In this document: in pieces, positions 1 through 8,657 of the stretch
How positions within the stretch are numbered: position 1 is the stretch's first letter
How the letters are laid out: each line of letters begins with the position of its first letter
Source of the DNA: Acidobacteriaceae bacterium
Lineage (GTDB): Bacteria; Acidobacteriota; Terriglobia; Terriglobales; Acidobacteriaceae
Assembly: GCA_003151985.1 (NCBI GenBank)
Contig: PLZC01000225.1
Coordinates: 1-32,104 of the forward strand
DNA length: 32,104 bases
Reading direction: 5' to 3'
Translations under genes and position numbers: made by a program
Notes under the pieces: generated by a model
The model's input: only the letters and a program-made list of their open reading frames with translations
Told to the model about the DNA's origin: nothing
Database searches by the model: none

Positions 1-2
1 GC

Positions 3-191
3 GGGGCCGCCGCAGCGGGCGGGGCTGCAAACGCCCTGGCCGGCAACACCGCGGAGGCAAGAACTCCTGGAACCGAGCGCAAAAGACGCCGGCGCGACCA
101 CCCGCTTGATCTGGACGAGATAGACATCGGTGCGAAGATTGCTCTCATTCCGCAAACGGGCCACCCGCTTCCGTTCGCTCTACGGTTGTAA
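3..191 (+). CDS. C-terminal end of an unidentified protein (5' truncated by window edge)
   Basis: An open frame runs from the window edge to a TAA at 189-191 and encodes about 62 residues. The visible part begins Ala/Gly-rich, passes through a short basic cluster (ERKRRRR), and ends in an ordered-looking tail (DLDEIDIGAKIALIPQTG, ending FALRL). The other two forward frames close earlier and give Arg/Pro-rich shadow translations, so this frame is the most protein-like. The gene would be convergent with the TPR gene ending at 244, with about 52 bases between them and no clear terminator. I do not recognise a family. It could also be chance open frame in GC-rich DNA. Confidence 0.4.
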   Translation, partial: GAAAAGGAANALAGNTAEARTPGTERKRRRRDHPLDLDEIDIGAKIALIPQTGHPLPFALRL

Positions 192-243
192 TCTCACAAA
201 TCGAGTGTAGTTCCGCATAGGTCAGTCTGCCGTCGGTGTGTGG

Positions 244-1887
244 TCATGGGCCAGCATGAGCCTCGGCGAGCGCCTGGCTAAGCTTACGCGCCTCTGCGTT
301 GTCCGGATCGATCTCGAGTGCGCGATCCAGTGCTTGATGAGCGTCTTTCCACTTGGCCTCACTGGCCAGCGTTGCTGCCAGGTTGACCCATGCAACGACG
401 AAGGATGGAGAAGCGTGGACGGCGGCGCGAAAGTAACCTTCGGCGTCCGCCGGGGTTCCGCTTCGCGCGGCAAGGTAGCCCATTTGGTTCTGCGCCTCGG
501 CGAGATCTGGATTCAACTTGATGGCTTGTTGCAGTTCGGTCTTTTCGCCGGCGAAGTCCTGCAACTTGTCCAACGCCTTGGCCAGCTTGTAACGAAGAAG
601 AGGCTCATCGGGATCGGATTCAAGCGCCTCACGATAGAGCGACGCGGCCTGTGCTGCATTGCCGGCGGCGATTGCCTGGTCGCCGACTTCGGCTTTTCCT
701 GCGGCCTGGGTCTTTGCAGATTGAAGATTCTTGAGCCGTTGATAGACGCGCAACGTCTCCCGCGCCTGAGCGGGCTCGCCAAGCCGTTGAAGAACCTTGG
801 CCAAGTCGTATTCGACCTCTGGTTGGTTGTCCCCCAGCGCAATCGCCTTCTCCAAATGCTCCCTGGCAGCGGGCAGGTCGCCTAGCTGGGCAAGAACAGT
901 ACCCAGCGCGTTGTGGGCCTTGAATGACGTTGGGTTTGCGGCCACCGAGCGCACCAGATGCAGTCGTGCGGGTTCGTACCTCCCTTCCCTCGATTCGAGA
1001 ATCCCATTGAGATAAAGCACTTCCCAATGGTTTGGGTAATTGGCCAGCAACTTCCGAGCGAATTGCGGGGCTTTGTCCGAGTGATTCGAGACCAGAGAGC
1101 GCAGGTAGAGAAGCTGTGTGGGCTGGTCGTCGGGATGCTTCTCAAGCGCGCGATCAAGCACCGCAAAGGCTTCTTCGGTCCGGCTCAAAAGCATGAGCAC
1201 CACGGAAAGCTCATCCGCAATGGGGAGTGAATCAGGAACCGTGTTCAGGCCTTCGCGGAGCACCCTGGCCGCTTCGTCGAGCCTCGCTGTGCCGGCATAA
1301 GCAATACCAAGGTTCAGGCTTTGCAACTCTGATCGGGTCCGGCCGCCAAAAGGCTTTTCAAGCAGGGCAACCACGGCGGCGTAGTCCTTCTGGTTCAACA
1401 GGGCCTGTGAGAGGCCATCAAGCGCAGGCGCTGAATCCGGGTCGATGGCCAAAGCTGCGCGCCATTCGGCCTCGGCTTCGGCTCTCATCTTCAACTTTTC
1501 CAGCAGCGCTCCGAGCACCAGGTGCGGGCGAATGTCACTTGAATCAAGCTGCTCGGCATGTTCCAGCGGCGTCATCGCCTTCAGATCGTGGCCGGCGGAG
1601 TAGAGGCTGAGCCCCCAAAGATAGGCAAGAGAAGCCGACTTGGGCTGCTGTCGGAATGCAGACGCAAAGGCATTAGCCGCGCAGTCAAATTGCTTTTGAT
1701 CTGCGAACCAGTTGCCGAGACTTGTATATGCTTCCCCCGTCGGGTTGGATTTAAGGCTTGCCTGCATGGCGGGCGGAACGATGCACGCGGCGCAGGCAAT
1801 TGAGGAGGCGGCCAGCCAAAACACGATCACAAAGCCGGTCCCCGGCGGCAGATGCTGGACGCGTGCGAACCTGTTCGACAATTTCAT
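244..1887 (-). CDS. Secreted TPR-repeat protein
   Basis: A 547-residue protein built almost entirely of tetratricopeptide repeats, which are helical protein-protein interaction scaffolds. I chose the ATG at 1887 (MKLSNRFARV) because an AAGG Shine-Dalgarno lies about 8 bases upstream; the frame stays open 12 codons further to 1923. The N-terminus has a basic start and a hydrophobic stretch (FVIVFWLAASSIACAAC), consistent with export. Consecutive 34-residue repeats follow, with the usual signatures (for example AEAEWRAALAIDPDSAPALDGL, cut short here; AREHLEKAIALGD; AHQALDRALEIDPDNAEARKL). No catalytic domain is visible. It is divergent from the Oar-like receptor at 2407, and similar TPR segments occur in the proteins at 6151-8613 and 26387-27862. 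The binding partner is unknown. Confidence 0.85.
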   Translation of the reverse strand: MKLSNRFARVQHLPPGTGFVIVFWLAASSIACAACIVPPAMQASLKSNPTGEAYTSLGNWFADQKQFDCAANAFASAFRQQPKSASLAYLWGLSLYSAGHDLKAMTPLEHAEQLDSSDIRPHLVLGALLEKLKMRAEAEAEWRAALAIDPDSAPALDGLSQALLNQKDYAAVVALLEKPFGGRTRSELQSLNLGIAYAGTARLDEAARVLREGLNTVPDSLPIADELSVVLMLLSRTEEAFAVLDRALEKHPDDQPTQLLYLRSLVSNHSDKAPQFARKLLANYPNHWEVLYLNGILESREGRYEPARLHLVRSVAANPTSFKAHNALGTVLAQLGDLPAAREHLEKAIALGDNQPEVEYDLAKVLQRLGEPAQARETLRVYQRLKNLQSAKTQAAGKAEVGDQAIAAGNAAQAASLYREALESDPDEPLLRYKLAKALDKLQDFAGEKTELQQAIKLNPDLAEAQNQMGYLAARSGTPADAEGYFRAAVHASPSFVVAWVNLAATLASEAKWKDAHQALDRALEIDPDNAEARKLSQALAEAHAGP

Positions 1888-1933
1888 TTTCAGCGCCTTA
1901 CCCGAATCGGATTTGAGGCACACCTTCCTGCAA

Positions 1934-1951
1934 ACGCCTTATGCAAGGCGT
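1934..1951. promoter_or_regulatory. 18-base palindrome upstream of the TPR gene (candidate operator)
   Basis: ACGCCTT-ATGC-AAGGCGT is a perfect 7-base inverted repeat around a 4-base centre. It lies 47-64 bases upstream of the ATG at 1887, where a promoter-proximal operator or a small 5' UTR hairpin would sit. The repeat is seen directly; the regulatory role is inferred. Confidence 0.35.
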
Positions 1952-1981
1952 AGTTTACAGTCCGGCACGCGCCACATGCAC

Positions 1982-1992
1982 CTGCCAAAAGT
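1982..1992 (+). repeat. Left arm of an 11-base inverted repeat
   Basis: CTGCCAAAAGT here is the exact reverse complement of ACTTTTGGCAG at 2146-2156, with 153 bases between the arms. An exact 11-base match is unlikely by chance in so short a region. The arms are too far apart for an ordinary hairpin terminator, so paired binding sites for one regulator in the divergent promoter region are a possible reading. Confidence 0.4.
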
Positions 1993-2145
1993 CGGATCGA
2001 TCATGGTCAATTCGAAGCGATGAGGAAGACGACGGGCAGAATTTGTGCGGCGAGATTGAAGGAACAATCGATTTAGCTACACCGACTTCCCGCGCGAGGC
2101 CGGAATCCCGTACAAATTTTGCCGATCAAAAGATGTCCCAATCCT

Positions 2146-2156
2146 ACTTTTGGCAG
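2146..2156 (-). repeat. Right arm of an 11-base inverted repeat
   Basis: ACTTTTGGCAG is the exact reverse complement of the 11 bases at 1982-1992. It lies about 250 bases upstream of the receptor start. Its role as an operator is inferred only from the symmetry and location. Confidence 0.4.
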
Positions 2157-2351
2157 ATACAAACCGTTGTGAGGCTGGCGTATTGTTCGTTTCGACCCGG
2201 TAACCGTTGTCTCCAACCCATCTGTAACTGACCAAGGGAGAGCGGGGAATACTGGGCGTTTCACAACTCGGCGGACGCATCCAGGGAATCAATTTCGAAT
2301 GTGAAATGGTTTCAGTGCCAATCGGCTTCTAGAGTGCCCGTGAACAGCTTC

Positions 2352-2374
2352 AAGGGGGGACTGAAAAACCCCTT
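2352..2374 (+). promoter_or_regulatory. Leader hairpin ahead of the receptor ribosome-binding site
   Basis: AAGGGG (2352-2357) can pair with CCCCTT (2369-2374) across an 11-base A-rich loop, ending 21 bases before the Shine-Dalgarno AGGAGGT at 2396-2402. No U-tract follows, so it is not a typical terminator. It could stabilise or regulate the receptor mRNA leader. Folding is by eye only. Confidence 0.3.
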
Positions 2375-2406
2375 AGATCTCCGAGAACCCACTTCAGGAG
2401 GTGGTC

Positions 2407-5400
2407 ATGCATTTGATCAGCGCAAAATGTTTACGAGCTCTACTGCTCGTGATCGTCGTCGGCCTTCTCAGTTCAGGGGTGCACGTCTTTGGACAAGGCA
2501 CCAACGGCAGCTTGACGGGCCTGGTATCCGATCCATCGGGTGCGGCAGTTGTTGGAGCCACCGTTACCCTCACAAATGTCGACACCAATTACGCACAAAC
2601 GCTGACGACGGATAACACCGGAGTCTATCTGTTCAAACTGGTGCCCCCCGGCAAATACGCGCTATCCATCGCGTCTACCGGGTTTTCGGAGTACCAGCAG
2701 AAGGGTATTGTCATGAATGCCAACCTGTATGCTACCCAGAACGTTCAACTGAAGGTGGGCACAGGCAAGGGCGAGACTGTCAGCGTTACGGCTGACGCCC
2801 AATTGATCAACACCACCTCGGCGGAATTGGGCACAACCGTTAACGAATACTCGGTGTCCCAATTGCCGTTGAATGGCCGCGATCCGTCAAAACTGGCTCT
2901 GCTGGCGCCCGGCATGGTCGATGGCGTCAACAAGCTCGGGTTTGTCGTCCAGGGTGGCTTCTCCTTCCCGGATGAAGCGGGCGCATCCGCGAACGGCGGC
3001 CGTCAAGGCAGCACCTACTACATGCTCGATGGCGTGTCGAATATGGATAACTACATGGCCACCAATTCGCCGACACCGAACCCGGATGCGACCCAGGAAT
3101 TTCGCCTGATCTCCAATAACTACAGCGCGATTTACGGGTTCTCTTCCGGCGGCGTAGTCAGCATGGCCACCAAGTCCGGCACCAACCAGTTCCATGGCGG
3201 TGTTTTTGAATTCCTACGCAACCAGGACTTGAACGCCAAGAGCTGGAACGCCCATCAGGTGGATCCGCTTAAGCGCAACCAGCTCGGTGGCGACGTGGGC
3301 GGGCCAATCTTCAGGAACAAGCTGTTCTTCTTCGGCAACTACCAAGGCACTCGCCAGGTTGGGACCGGAGCGTCGTCAGAAACCACTACCCCGACCGCCC
3401 AAATGATGAACGGTGACTTCAGCGGTCTTGTGGAATTCGCCGCGGCCAAGGATACGGCGGACTGCGGTTCGGGACAATATGGCGATCCGGCTGCTCCAAA
3501 GTACGGAACAACGGCCTGCGGATTTCTCAATGGACCGTTTCAGACCGTGGACGGAGTGCCCAACCAGTTGATTGGCGGCGCGGCGGCGCTCGATCCCGCA
3601 TCTGTGCAATTCACCAAAGACGGATTGCCCGGACAGTTGCAAGCAAGCGGGACCGGGAACCCAAGCCTCACCACCCAGAACCTCTCTGGTCAGACCTACT
3701 ACAACGCAGCAGCCCTCAGGCAAAACTACGATGAATACACCGGCAGGCTCGACTACGATGTCTCGAAGTCGCAGCGCCTGAGCCTGCGATCTTTTATCGA
3801 CAATTTCACTCAACCCTCTGGCGATGTCCCGGGCAATGTTCTCTCCGTGCTCAACCTCACCAACTGGAACCAGGGCTTCGGCGAGAACATGGAGTACTAC
3901 AACGAAGTGCTCCAGCATACCTGGACCGTGAACCCGAATACAGTAAACACGGCCTCCATTCTCTGGACCGAACAGAGCGCTCACAACTCGGCGGCAGTAG
4001 TGGATCACGGCGGCAAGAAGATGTGCTGGTCCCGCTACATCAACGTGACCGAACTCTCTGGCTCGTGCTACATGGAAGGCGCCTATTTTGGCGGATCTAA
4101 CGGCGGTTGGACCGAGCCTTCGCAGGAGGTGCGCAGCACGGCGGGATTCTCCGATACGATGATCATGACCCTGCACCGGCACACATTTTCAGCGGGCATC
4201 GATCTGCTGCGCCAATCGGCGGTGGAAAACACTCAGTACCCGACGAATGCGATCATCAATTTCGGTGGCGGTTACACCGGCAACGGGCTGGCGGATTGGC
4301 TGCTCGGCTACATGTCCTCGTTCACGCAGGGAGCGGGAGAGATCGCGGACGTCAAGGGATGGATGGTTGATCCCTACTTCAATGATGAGTTCCGGTTGCG
4401 TCCAGGCCTGACCATCACGGCCGGCATTCGCTGGGATCCGGACCTGGCCCCAACTTCCGCAGGCGCACGCGGAGCCGCATTTGTGGCGGGGCAAAAAAGC
4501 ACAATGTTCCCCAACGCCCCCACGGGCCTCATCTTCCCCGGCGAAACGAACATGAACGCTCAGTTGCGGCCCAGCAACTACGGCTATTGGGAGCCCAGGA
4601 TCGGCGTGGCATGGCAGCCGAGCAGTCTCTCGCACACCTCCGTCCACGCCGGATTCGGGTTGTTCACCGGCCCGGTGGCCTATTCTTCGTACAATCACGT
4701 GGCTGACGTTGCACCGTTCGCCCCGACTTTATCCCCCAACGCTCCGTCGAACAGCCCCGTCTGCTCTACAAACGGTGTAATCAACCCCAACGGTGGCCAA
4801 TGCACTCCAAACAAGGGAGAAACGCTTACGGGGTTCATGAACTTCCACAATCCTTGGGATACCTCCAGTTTCGGAACCAACGGCGTGAGCCCGTTCCCGC
4901 CGTTTTCCTCCATCGCCTACAAACCGCCGTCAACCTACAACAGCTTCCCGAACCAGACCAACCTGGGCGCATCCTTTGGACGTAACTTCAAGGCCGGGAT
5001 GACTGAGAGCTGGAATTTCTCGATCGAGCAGCAGGTCAGCCAAAACATGGCCGTCCGCATGGCTTATGTCGGAAGCGAATCCTATCACCAGAACTACGTC
5101 AGGGACGCTAACTTCGCCATCTATTGCGCCTCCTGTAACAACGGCGGACACGGTTCGGCGAATCCGTTTTCGAACTTCACCCAAATTCTGGAGCAAGACA
5201 GCAGCGCCACTGGCAGTTATCATTCCCTGCAAATGAGCTTTGACCGCCACATGGCGCATGGCCTGCAGGCCCAGTCGAGCTTTACCTGGCAGAAGACGAT
5301 CGATGTGGCCAGCGCCAGTAATATCTCCTTCGGCACTCCTGAGTTGGGAGATCCGAACAATCTGAGATGGAACAGGGGGATTTCGGGCTTGAGTATTCCC

Positions 5401-5976
5401 TTCAGCTGGGTATCCAACTTCGTCTACCAAACGCCGGAGTTGAAGGGGAAGAGCCTCCTGATGAGGGAAGTGCTGGGTGGATGGGAATTGAGCCCCATCA
5501 TCACCTTGCAGTCAGGCGCTCCCTTCAGCCTCCAAGGTGGAAACAGCAAGGACCTTGGAGGAGCGAACAACAACACCGGTTCCGGCTGCAAGCAGAGTTG
5601 CAGTGACCGCGCCGACCGCGTCTCCGGACAGAATCTGAAAGTCCGCCAGGGCGGAAGATCGCAGTGGATTAAAGGTTACTTCAACAAGGCCGCGTTCCAA
5701 CCCCGCGCCGATGGCACCTTCGGCACAAGTGGAAGGAACATGATCTACGGTCCGCCGACTTTCAATGTCGATACGGCGATGATGAAGAACTGGGCGGTGA
5801 TGGAGCGCTACCGGCTTCAATTCCGCGTTGAGTTTTTCAACGCATTCAACCATGCGGTCATGAGCACCCCTGACACGAACCCGAGCGACTCCACCTTCGG
5901 CCAAATCAACGGTGGAAGCGGTTCGGCGGCGAACCAGTCGCGCATAGGCCAAGCCGCTCTCAAAGTCACCTTCTAA
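2407..5976 (+). CDS. Oar-like TonB-dependent receptor
   Basis: A 1189-residue outer-membrane receptor. The ATG at 2407 is preceded by a strong AGGAGGT at 2396-2402; the GTG at 2401 overlaps that site and is rejected. Residues 1-30 form a signal peptide (hydrophobic LLLVIVVGLL, likely cleavage after VFG). Residues about 33-95 are a carboxypeptidase-regulatory-like beta-sandwich (GSLTGLVSDPSGAAVVGATV). A plug-type region with the motif LPLNGRD (153-159) follows, then a long beta-barrel ending in a terminal Phe, as expected for BAM-assembled proteins. The family imports or binds large substrates with TonB energy. Acidobacterial members often neighbour glycosidase genes but lack a SusD partner, and none is seen here. 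All ten mature cysteines fall in five close pairs. A strong terminator follows. The substrate is unknown; a glycan is likely from context. Confidence 0.9.
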   Translation: MHLISAKCLRALLLVIVVGLLSSGVHVFGQGTNGSLTGLVSDPSGAAVVGATVTLTNVDTNYAQTLTTDNTGVYLFKLVPPGKYALSIASTGFSEYQQKGIVMNANLYATQNVQLKVGTGKGETVSVTADAQLINTTSAELGTTVNEYSVSQLPLNGRDPSKLALLAPGMVDGVNKLGFVVQGGFSFPDEAGASANGGRQGSTYYMLDGVSNMDNYMATNSPTPNPDATQEFRLISNNYSAIYGFSSGGVVSMATKSGTNQFHGGVFEFLRNQDLNAKSWNAHQVDPLKRNQLGGDVGGPIFRNKLFFFGNYQGTRQVGTGASSETTTPTAQMMNGDFSGLVEFAAAKDTADCGSGQYGDPAAPKYGTTACGFLNGPFQTVDGVPNQLIGGAAALDPASVQFTKDGLPGQLQASGTGNPSLTTQNLSGQTYYNAAALRQNYDEYTGRLDYDVSKSQRLSLRSFIDNFTQPSGDVPGNVLSVLNLTNWNQGFGENMEYYNEVLQHTWTVNPNTVNTASILWTEQSAHNSAAVVDHGGKKMCWSRYINVTELSGSCYMEGAYFGGSNGGWTEPSQEVRSTAGFSDTMIMTLHRHTFSAGIDLLRQSAVENTQYPTNAIINFGGGYTGNGLADWLLGYMSSFTQGAGEIADVKGWMVDPYFNDEFRLRPGLTITAGIRWDPDLAPTSAGARGAAFVAGQKSTMFPNAPTGLIFPGETNMNAQLRPSNYGYWEPRIGVAWQPSSLSHTSVHAGFGLFTGPVAYSSYNHVADVAPFAPTLSPNAPSNSPVCSTNGVINPNGGQCTPNKGETLTGFMNFHNPWDTSSFGTNGVSPFPPFSSIAYKPPSTYNSFPNQTNLGASFGRNFKAGMTESWNFSIEQQVSQNMAVRMAYVGSESYHQNYVRDANFAIYCASCNNGGHGSANPFSNFTQILEQDSSATGSYHSLQMSFDRHMAHGLQAQSSFTWQKTIDVASASNISFGTPELGDPNNLRWNRGISGLSIPFSWVSNFVYQTPELKGKSLLMREVLGGWELSPIITLQSGAPFSLQGGNSKDLGGANNNTGSGCKQSCSDRADRVSGQNLKVRQGGRSQWIKGYFNKAAFQPRADGTFGTSGRNMIYGPPTFNVDTAMMKNWAVMERYRLQFRVEFFNAFNHAVMSTPDTNPSDSTFGQINGGSGSAANQSRIGQAALKVTF

Positions 5977-5987
5977 CCGTTAACGAG

Positions 5988-6029
5988 CAGGCTCGGGGAG
6001 CGGAAGTTCGCCGCCCGGGCCTGTTTTTT
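5988..6029 (+). terminator. Rho-independent terminator of the receptor gene
   Basis: A GC-rich stem (CAGGCTCGG pairing with CCGGGCCTG, with an inner GCGG/CCGC extension and a small bulge) ends directly in six T residues at 6024-6029. It starts 11 bases after the receptor stop codon. Hairpin plus U-tract is the textbook intrinsic form. The next gene at 6151 therefore probably has its own promoter or depends on read-through. Confidence 0.85.
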
Positions 6030-6150
6030 CTGCTGGACATGACTGCTCTCCAAACCCTGGTCAAAACCTGCCAAGTCGAGTTGCAAGATCGATATTTAGA
6101 ATTGAAGCGTAAATGCGTTACTGTTCGAGTATGGCTCCCGGAGGTTTTAC

Positions 6151-8613
6151 GTGCTCGATTCTGTTTCCCCAACGAGACGGAGATACGGACGAGTATTCCC
6201 GGCTTTCGTTTTCATACTGGCGGCGCTCCTAAATTCAATGCTGCTCTCACCACTAATACACAAGATCCTGGGACAGATCGAGACCGAGCCCGCAACAAGT
6301 GTTCAGAGTCAGACCAAGGCTGCTCTCTGGCCCATCTCTATCGACTACCCGGAAGATGGCTCCATCTTCCCGCCGGATATAACACCGCCAACATTTCTGT
6401 GGCGGGACGGCACCTCGGATTACTGGACAATCGACATTGCCTTTCCTGACCTCGCTCCACCCATCCACGTCGTGTCGAAGGGCGAGCGGATGCGCATTGG
6501 TGCCATTGATCCGGAGTGCGTGAGCGAGACCAACGAACCACCGAAGTTGACTCCGCAACAGGCCGCCTCTTGGACATGGACTCCCGATGCGTCGACATGG
6601 CGGGCCATTCAAACGCATTCGACAAAATCGCCGGCTACGGTAACCATTACTGGCTTTCGCAACGCAGGCGCTGCCGCCTCACAGTCGCGCTTTACACTCA
6701 CCACTTCAAACGATCCGGTTGGAGCGCCGATATTTTACAGGGATGTCCCACTCATGCCTTCCCAAGGCGCGAACGGAACAGTGCAGCCGCTATCTCCCGC
6801 TGCGATCCATCTCATTCGCTGGCGTCTGAGAGATATTAGCCGGCCCGAGAGCCGCACGCTGCTTACCAACATGCCAACTTGCGCTAACTGCCATTCGTTT
6901 TCCACCGATGGTAAAACCATGGGCATCGACGTCGATGGGCCGGCGAACGACAAGGGCCTGTATGCCTTGGTGCCGGTGGAGCGCAAAATCTCTATCCAGA
7001 GCAAGGATGTTGTGCAGTGGAACAAAGATGGGCAAGCCGGCAAGACGCGGGTGGGATTCATGTCCCAGGTTTCTCCGGACGGCCGCTATGTGGTGAGCAC
7101 ATTTGCCGGGCCATCGCTGGATGTGCCAAGCACTTACTACATCACTAACTTCAAAGACTATCGCTTCCTTCAGGTGTTTTATCCAACGCGCGGCATTCTT
7201 GAGTGGTATAGCCGGGCAACTAGTCAACGCCAGCCCTTGCCCGGCGCCGACGATCCGAACTACGTGCAAACGGATGGAGTCTGGAGTCCTGACGGCAAGT
7301 ACATCGTATTTGCGCGCGCGCAGGCCAGGGCGCCCTATCGTGAAGGACAAAAGGCGGCATTGCGCGCCAACGACCCGAATGAAACGCCGATCCAATACGA
7401 CCTCTATCGGATACCTTTCAATGAAGGCCGCGGAGGCGTGCCTGAACCGATTCGCGGCGCATCGCAAAACGGGATGAGCAACAACTTTCCCAAGGTGTCG
7501 CCCGATGGACGCTGGATCGTATTTGTGCAATGCCACAATGGCCAACTCATGCGTCCCGACAGCAAGCTTTATATTGTTCCTTTCGAAGGCGGCGATGCGC
7601 GAAGGTTGCGTGCCAACACGCCGCTGATGAATTCCTGGCACAGCTTCTCGCCCAACAGCCGCTGGCTGGTGTTTTCCTCAAAGGCGCGGTCGCCTTACAC
7701 GCAGATGTATCTGACTCATATCGACAAGGACGGCAATGACAGCCCCGCCATTCTTATTGACAACGCAACAGCGGCCAACCGCGCGGTGAACCTGCCCGAG
7801 TTTGTGAATATTGCCGGTGACGGGATCGAGGAAATTCGGGTACCAGCCGTCGATCTTTATAAGTTGATGGACGAAGCCATGCAGCTTGAGGAAAAGGGAG
7901 AAAACGACCGCGCGTTGGAGATCTGGAAGAAGGCGCTCGCGCTGGACCCGGAAGACGCTCGGGTTCAAAAGGGCTTGGGAATCTCGCTTTACGTTCATGG
8001 CGAAACCAAGGATGCGCTGGAGCATCTGCGCAATTCCGTACGCATCAATCCGTCGCTCGTCGATAGCCACTATGTTCTGGGCAAGTTTCTCCTCGAGCAG
8101 GGGAATGTTGAGGAAGCGCTGCCCGAGTTGCAAACCGCAATTGCATTGAAGCCGCAGTTCGCATCCGGGGAAGAGGGCCTCGCCACCGCATACGAGTCAC
8201 GAGGTGAGAGGCTAGAGGCTCTCGTCCACTGGCGGAAGGCGCAATCCATCGATCCGGGCCGTGTCAGCGCCATCCTCGGCATTGCATGGCTCCTGGCGAC
8301 TGCGCCGGAGGCATCGCTTCGTAACGGAGCCGAAGCAGTTTCTCAAGCCGAATCCGCGACCCATCTCGCGCCCGCTGACGATCCCGGCGTGCTGGACACG
8401 CTGGCTGCGGCCTATGCGGAAGACGGGCAATTCACGAGAGCAATCGCAGGTGCAAGACGCGCCATGGAACTTGCCGTTGCGAGCGGGAGAGCCTCGCTGG
8501 CAAGTACGATTCGCGCGCGGCTTCGATTGTACGAGGCGCGGAAACCATTCCGCAGCGAACCGCGATCGCGGGGCGCAAACCGGGTCTCGACGAGTGCGTT
8601 AACTCTCAAATAG
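6151..8613 (+). CDS. Secreted or anchored haem-motif / WD40-like propeller / TPR protein
   Basis: An 820-residue protein. The GTG at 6151 follows GGAGG at 6140-6144 with 6-base spacing. An N-terminal hydrophobic segment (about residues 14-36) is a signal peptide or anchor. Residues about 60-235 form a region of no family I recognise. A single CANCH motif (Cys244, Cys247, His248) fits covalent c-type haem attachment. Repeated propeller blades follow (VSPDGRYVV, WSPDGKYIVF, VSPDGRWIVF, FSPNSRWLVF), of the PD40/TolB-like type, up to about residue 540. From about 566 to the end there are several TPRs (ALEIWKKALALDPEDARV and others). It follows the receptor gene after a terminator. An electron-transfer or substrate-sensing role outside the cytoplasm is possible but inferred. 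The CxxCH could also bind something other than haem. Confidence 0.8.
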   Translation: MLDSVSPTRRRYGRVFPAFVFILAALLNSMLLSPLIHKILGQIETEPATSVQSQTKAALWPISIDYPEDGSIFPPDITPPTFLWRDGTSDYWTIDIAFPDLAPPIHVVSKGERMRIGAIDPECVSETNEPPKLTPQQAASWTWTPDASTWRAIQTHSTKSPATVTITGFRNAGAAASQSRFTLTTSNDPVGAPIFYRDVPLMPSQGANGTVQPLSPAAIHLIRWRLRDISRPESRTLLTNMPTCANCHSFSTDGKTMGIDVDGPANDKGLYALVPVERKISIQSKDVVQWNKDGQAGKTRVGFMSQVSPDGRYVVSTFAGPSLDVPSTYYITNFKDYRFLQVFYPTRGILEWYSRATSQRQPLPGADDPNYVQTDGVWSPDGKYIVFARAQARAPYREGQKAALRANDPNETPIQYDLYRIPFNEGRGGVPEPIRGASQNGMSNNFPKVSPDGRWIVFVQCHNGQLMRPDSKLYIVPFEGGDARRLRANTPLMNSWHSFSPNSRWLVFSSKARSPYTQMYLTHIDKDGNDSPAILIDNATAANRAVNLPEFVNIAGDGIEEIRVPAVDLYKLMDEAMQLEEKGENDRALEIWKKALALDPEDARVQKGLGISLYVHGETKDALEHLRNSVRINPSLVDSHYVLGKFLLEQGNVEEALPELQTAIALKPQFASGEEGLATAYESRGERLEALVHWRKAQSIDPGRVSAILGIAWLLATAPEASLRNGAEAVSQAESATHLAPADDPGVLDTLAAAYAEDGQFTRAIAGARRAMELAVASGRASLASTIRARLRLYEARKPFRSEPRSRGANRVSTSALTLK

Positions 8614-8614
8614 A

Positions 8615-8633
8615 GTCAGAGCGCGACTTTGAC
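8615..8633. terminator. Short hairpin between convergent genes
   Basis: GTCAGAG (8615-8621) pairs with CTTTGAC (8627-8633), one G-U pair included, over a 5-base loop. It begins one base after the stop of the haem/TPR gene and sits 25 bases from the stop of the kinase on the other strand. There is no T-run on either side, so termination is plausible but not certain. Confidence 0.4.
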
Positions 8634-8657
8634 AATGAATGCGAACTCATAGCGCAA

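Larger units (their letters stand above)
1888..2406. other. 519-base divergent intergenic region
   Basis: The stretch separates the divergent TPR gene and receptor gene and should hold promoters for both. The small open frames inside it have no ribosome-binding site and no recognisable protein character. It contains a near-perfect short palindrome next to the TPR gene, a widely spaced 11-base inverted repeat, and a hairpin just ahead of the receptor ribosome-binding site, each listed separately. I could not assign convincing -35/-10 pairs by eye. Confidence 0.6.

Noticed and set aside
238-885. 215-codon plus-strand open frame opposite the first TPR gene
   Set aside because: It lies wholly antisense to a well-supported TPR protein, has no ribosome-binding site and shows no recognisable domain; GC-rich DNA produces such shadows.
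3376-4182. 268-codon minus-strand open frame inside the first receptor
   Set aside because: It is antisense to the receptor barrel, with no start signal and no protein-like domain structure.
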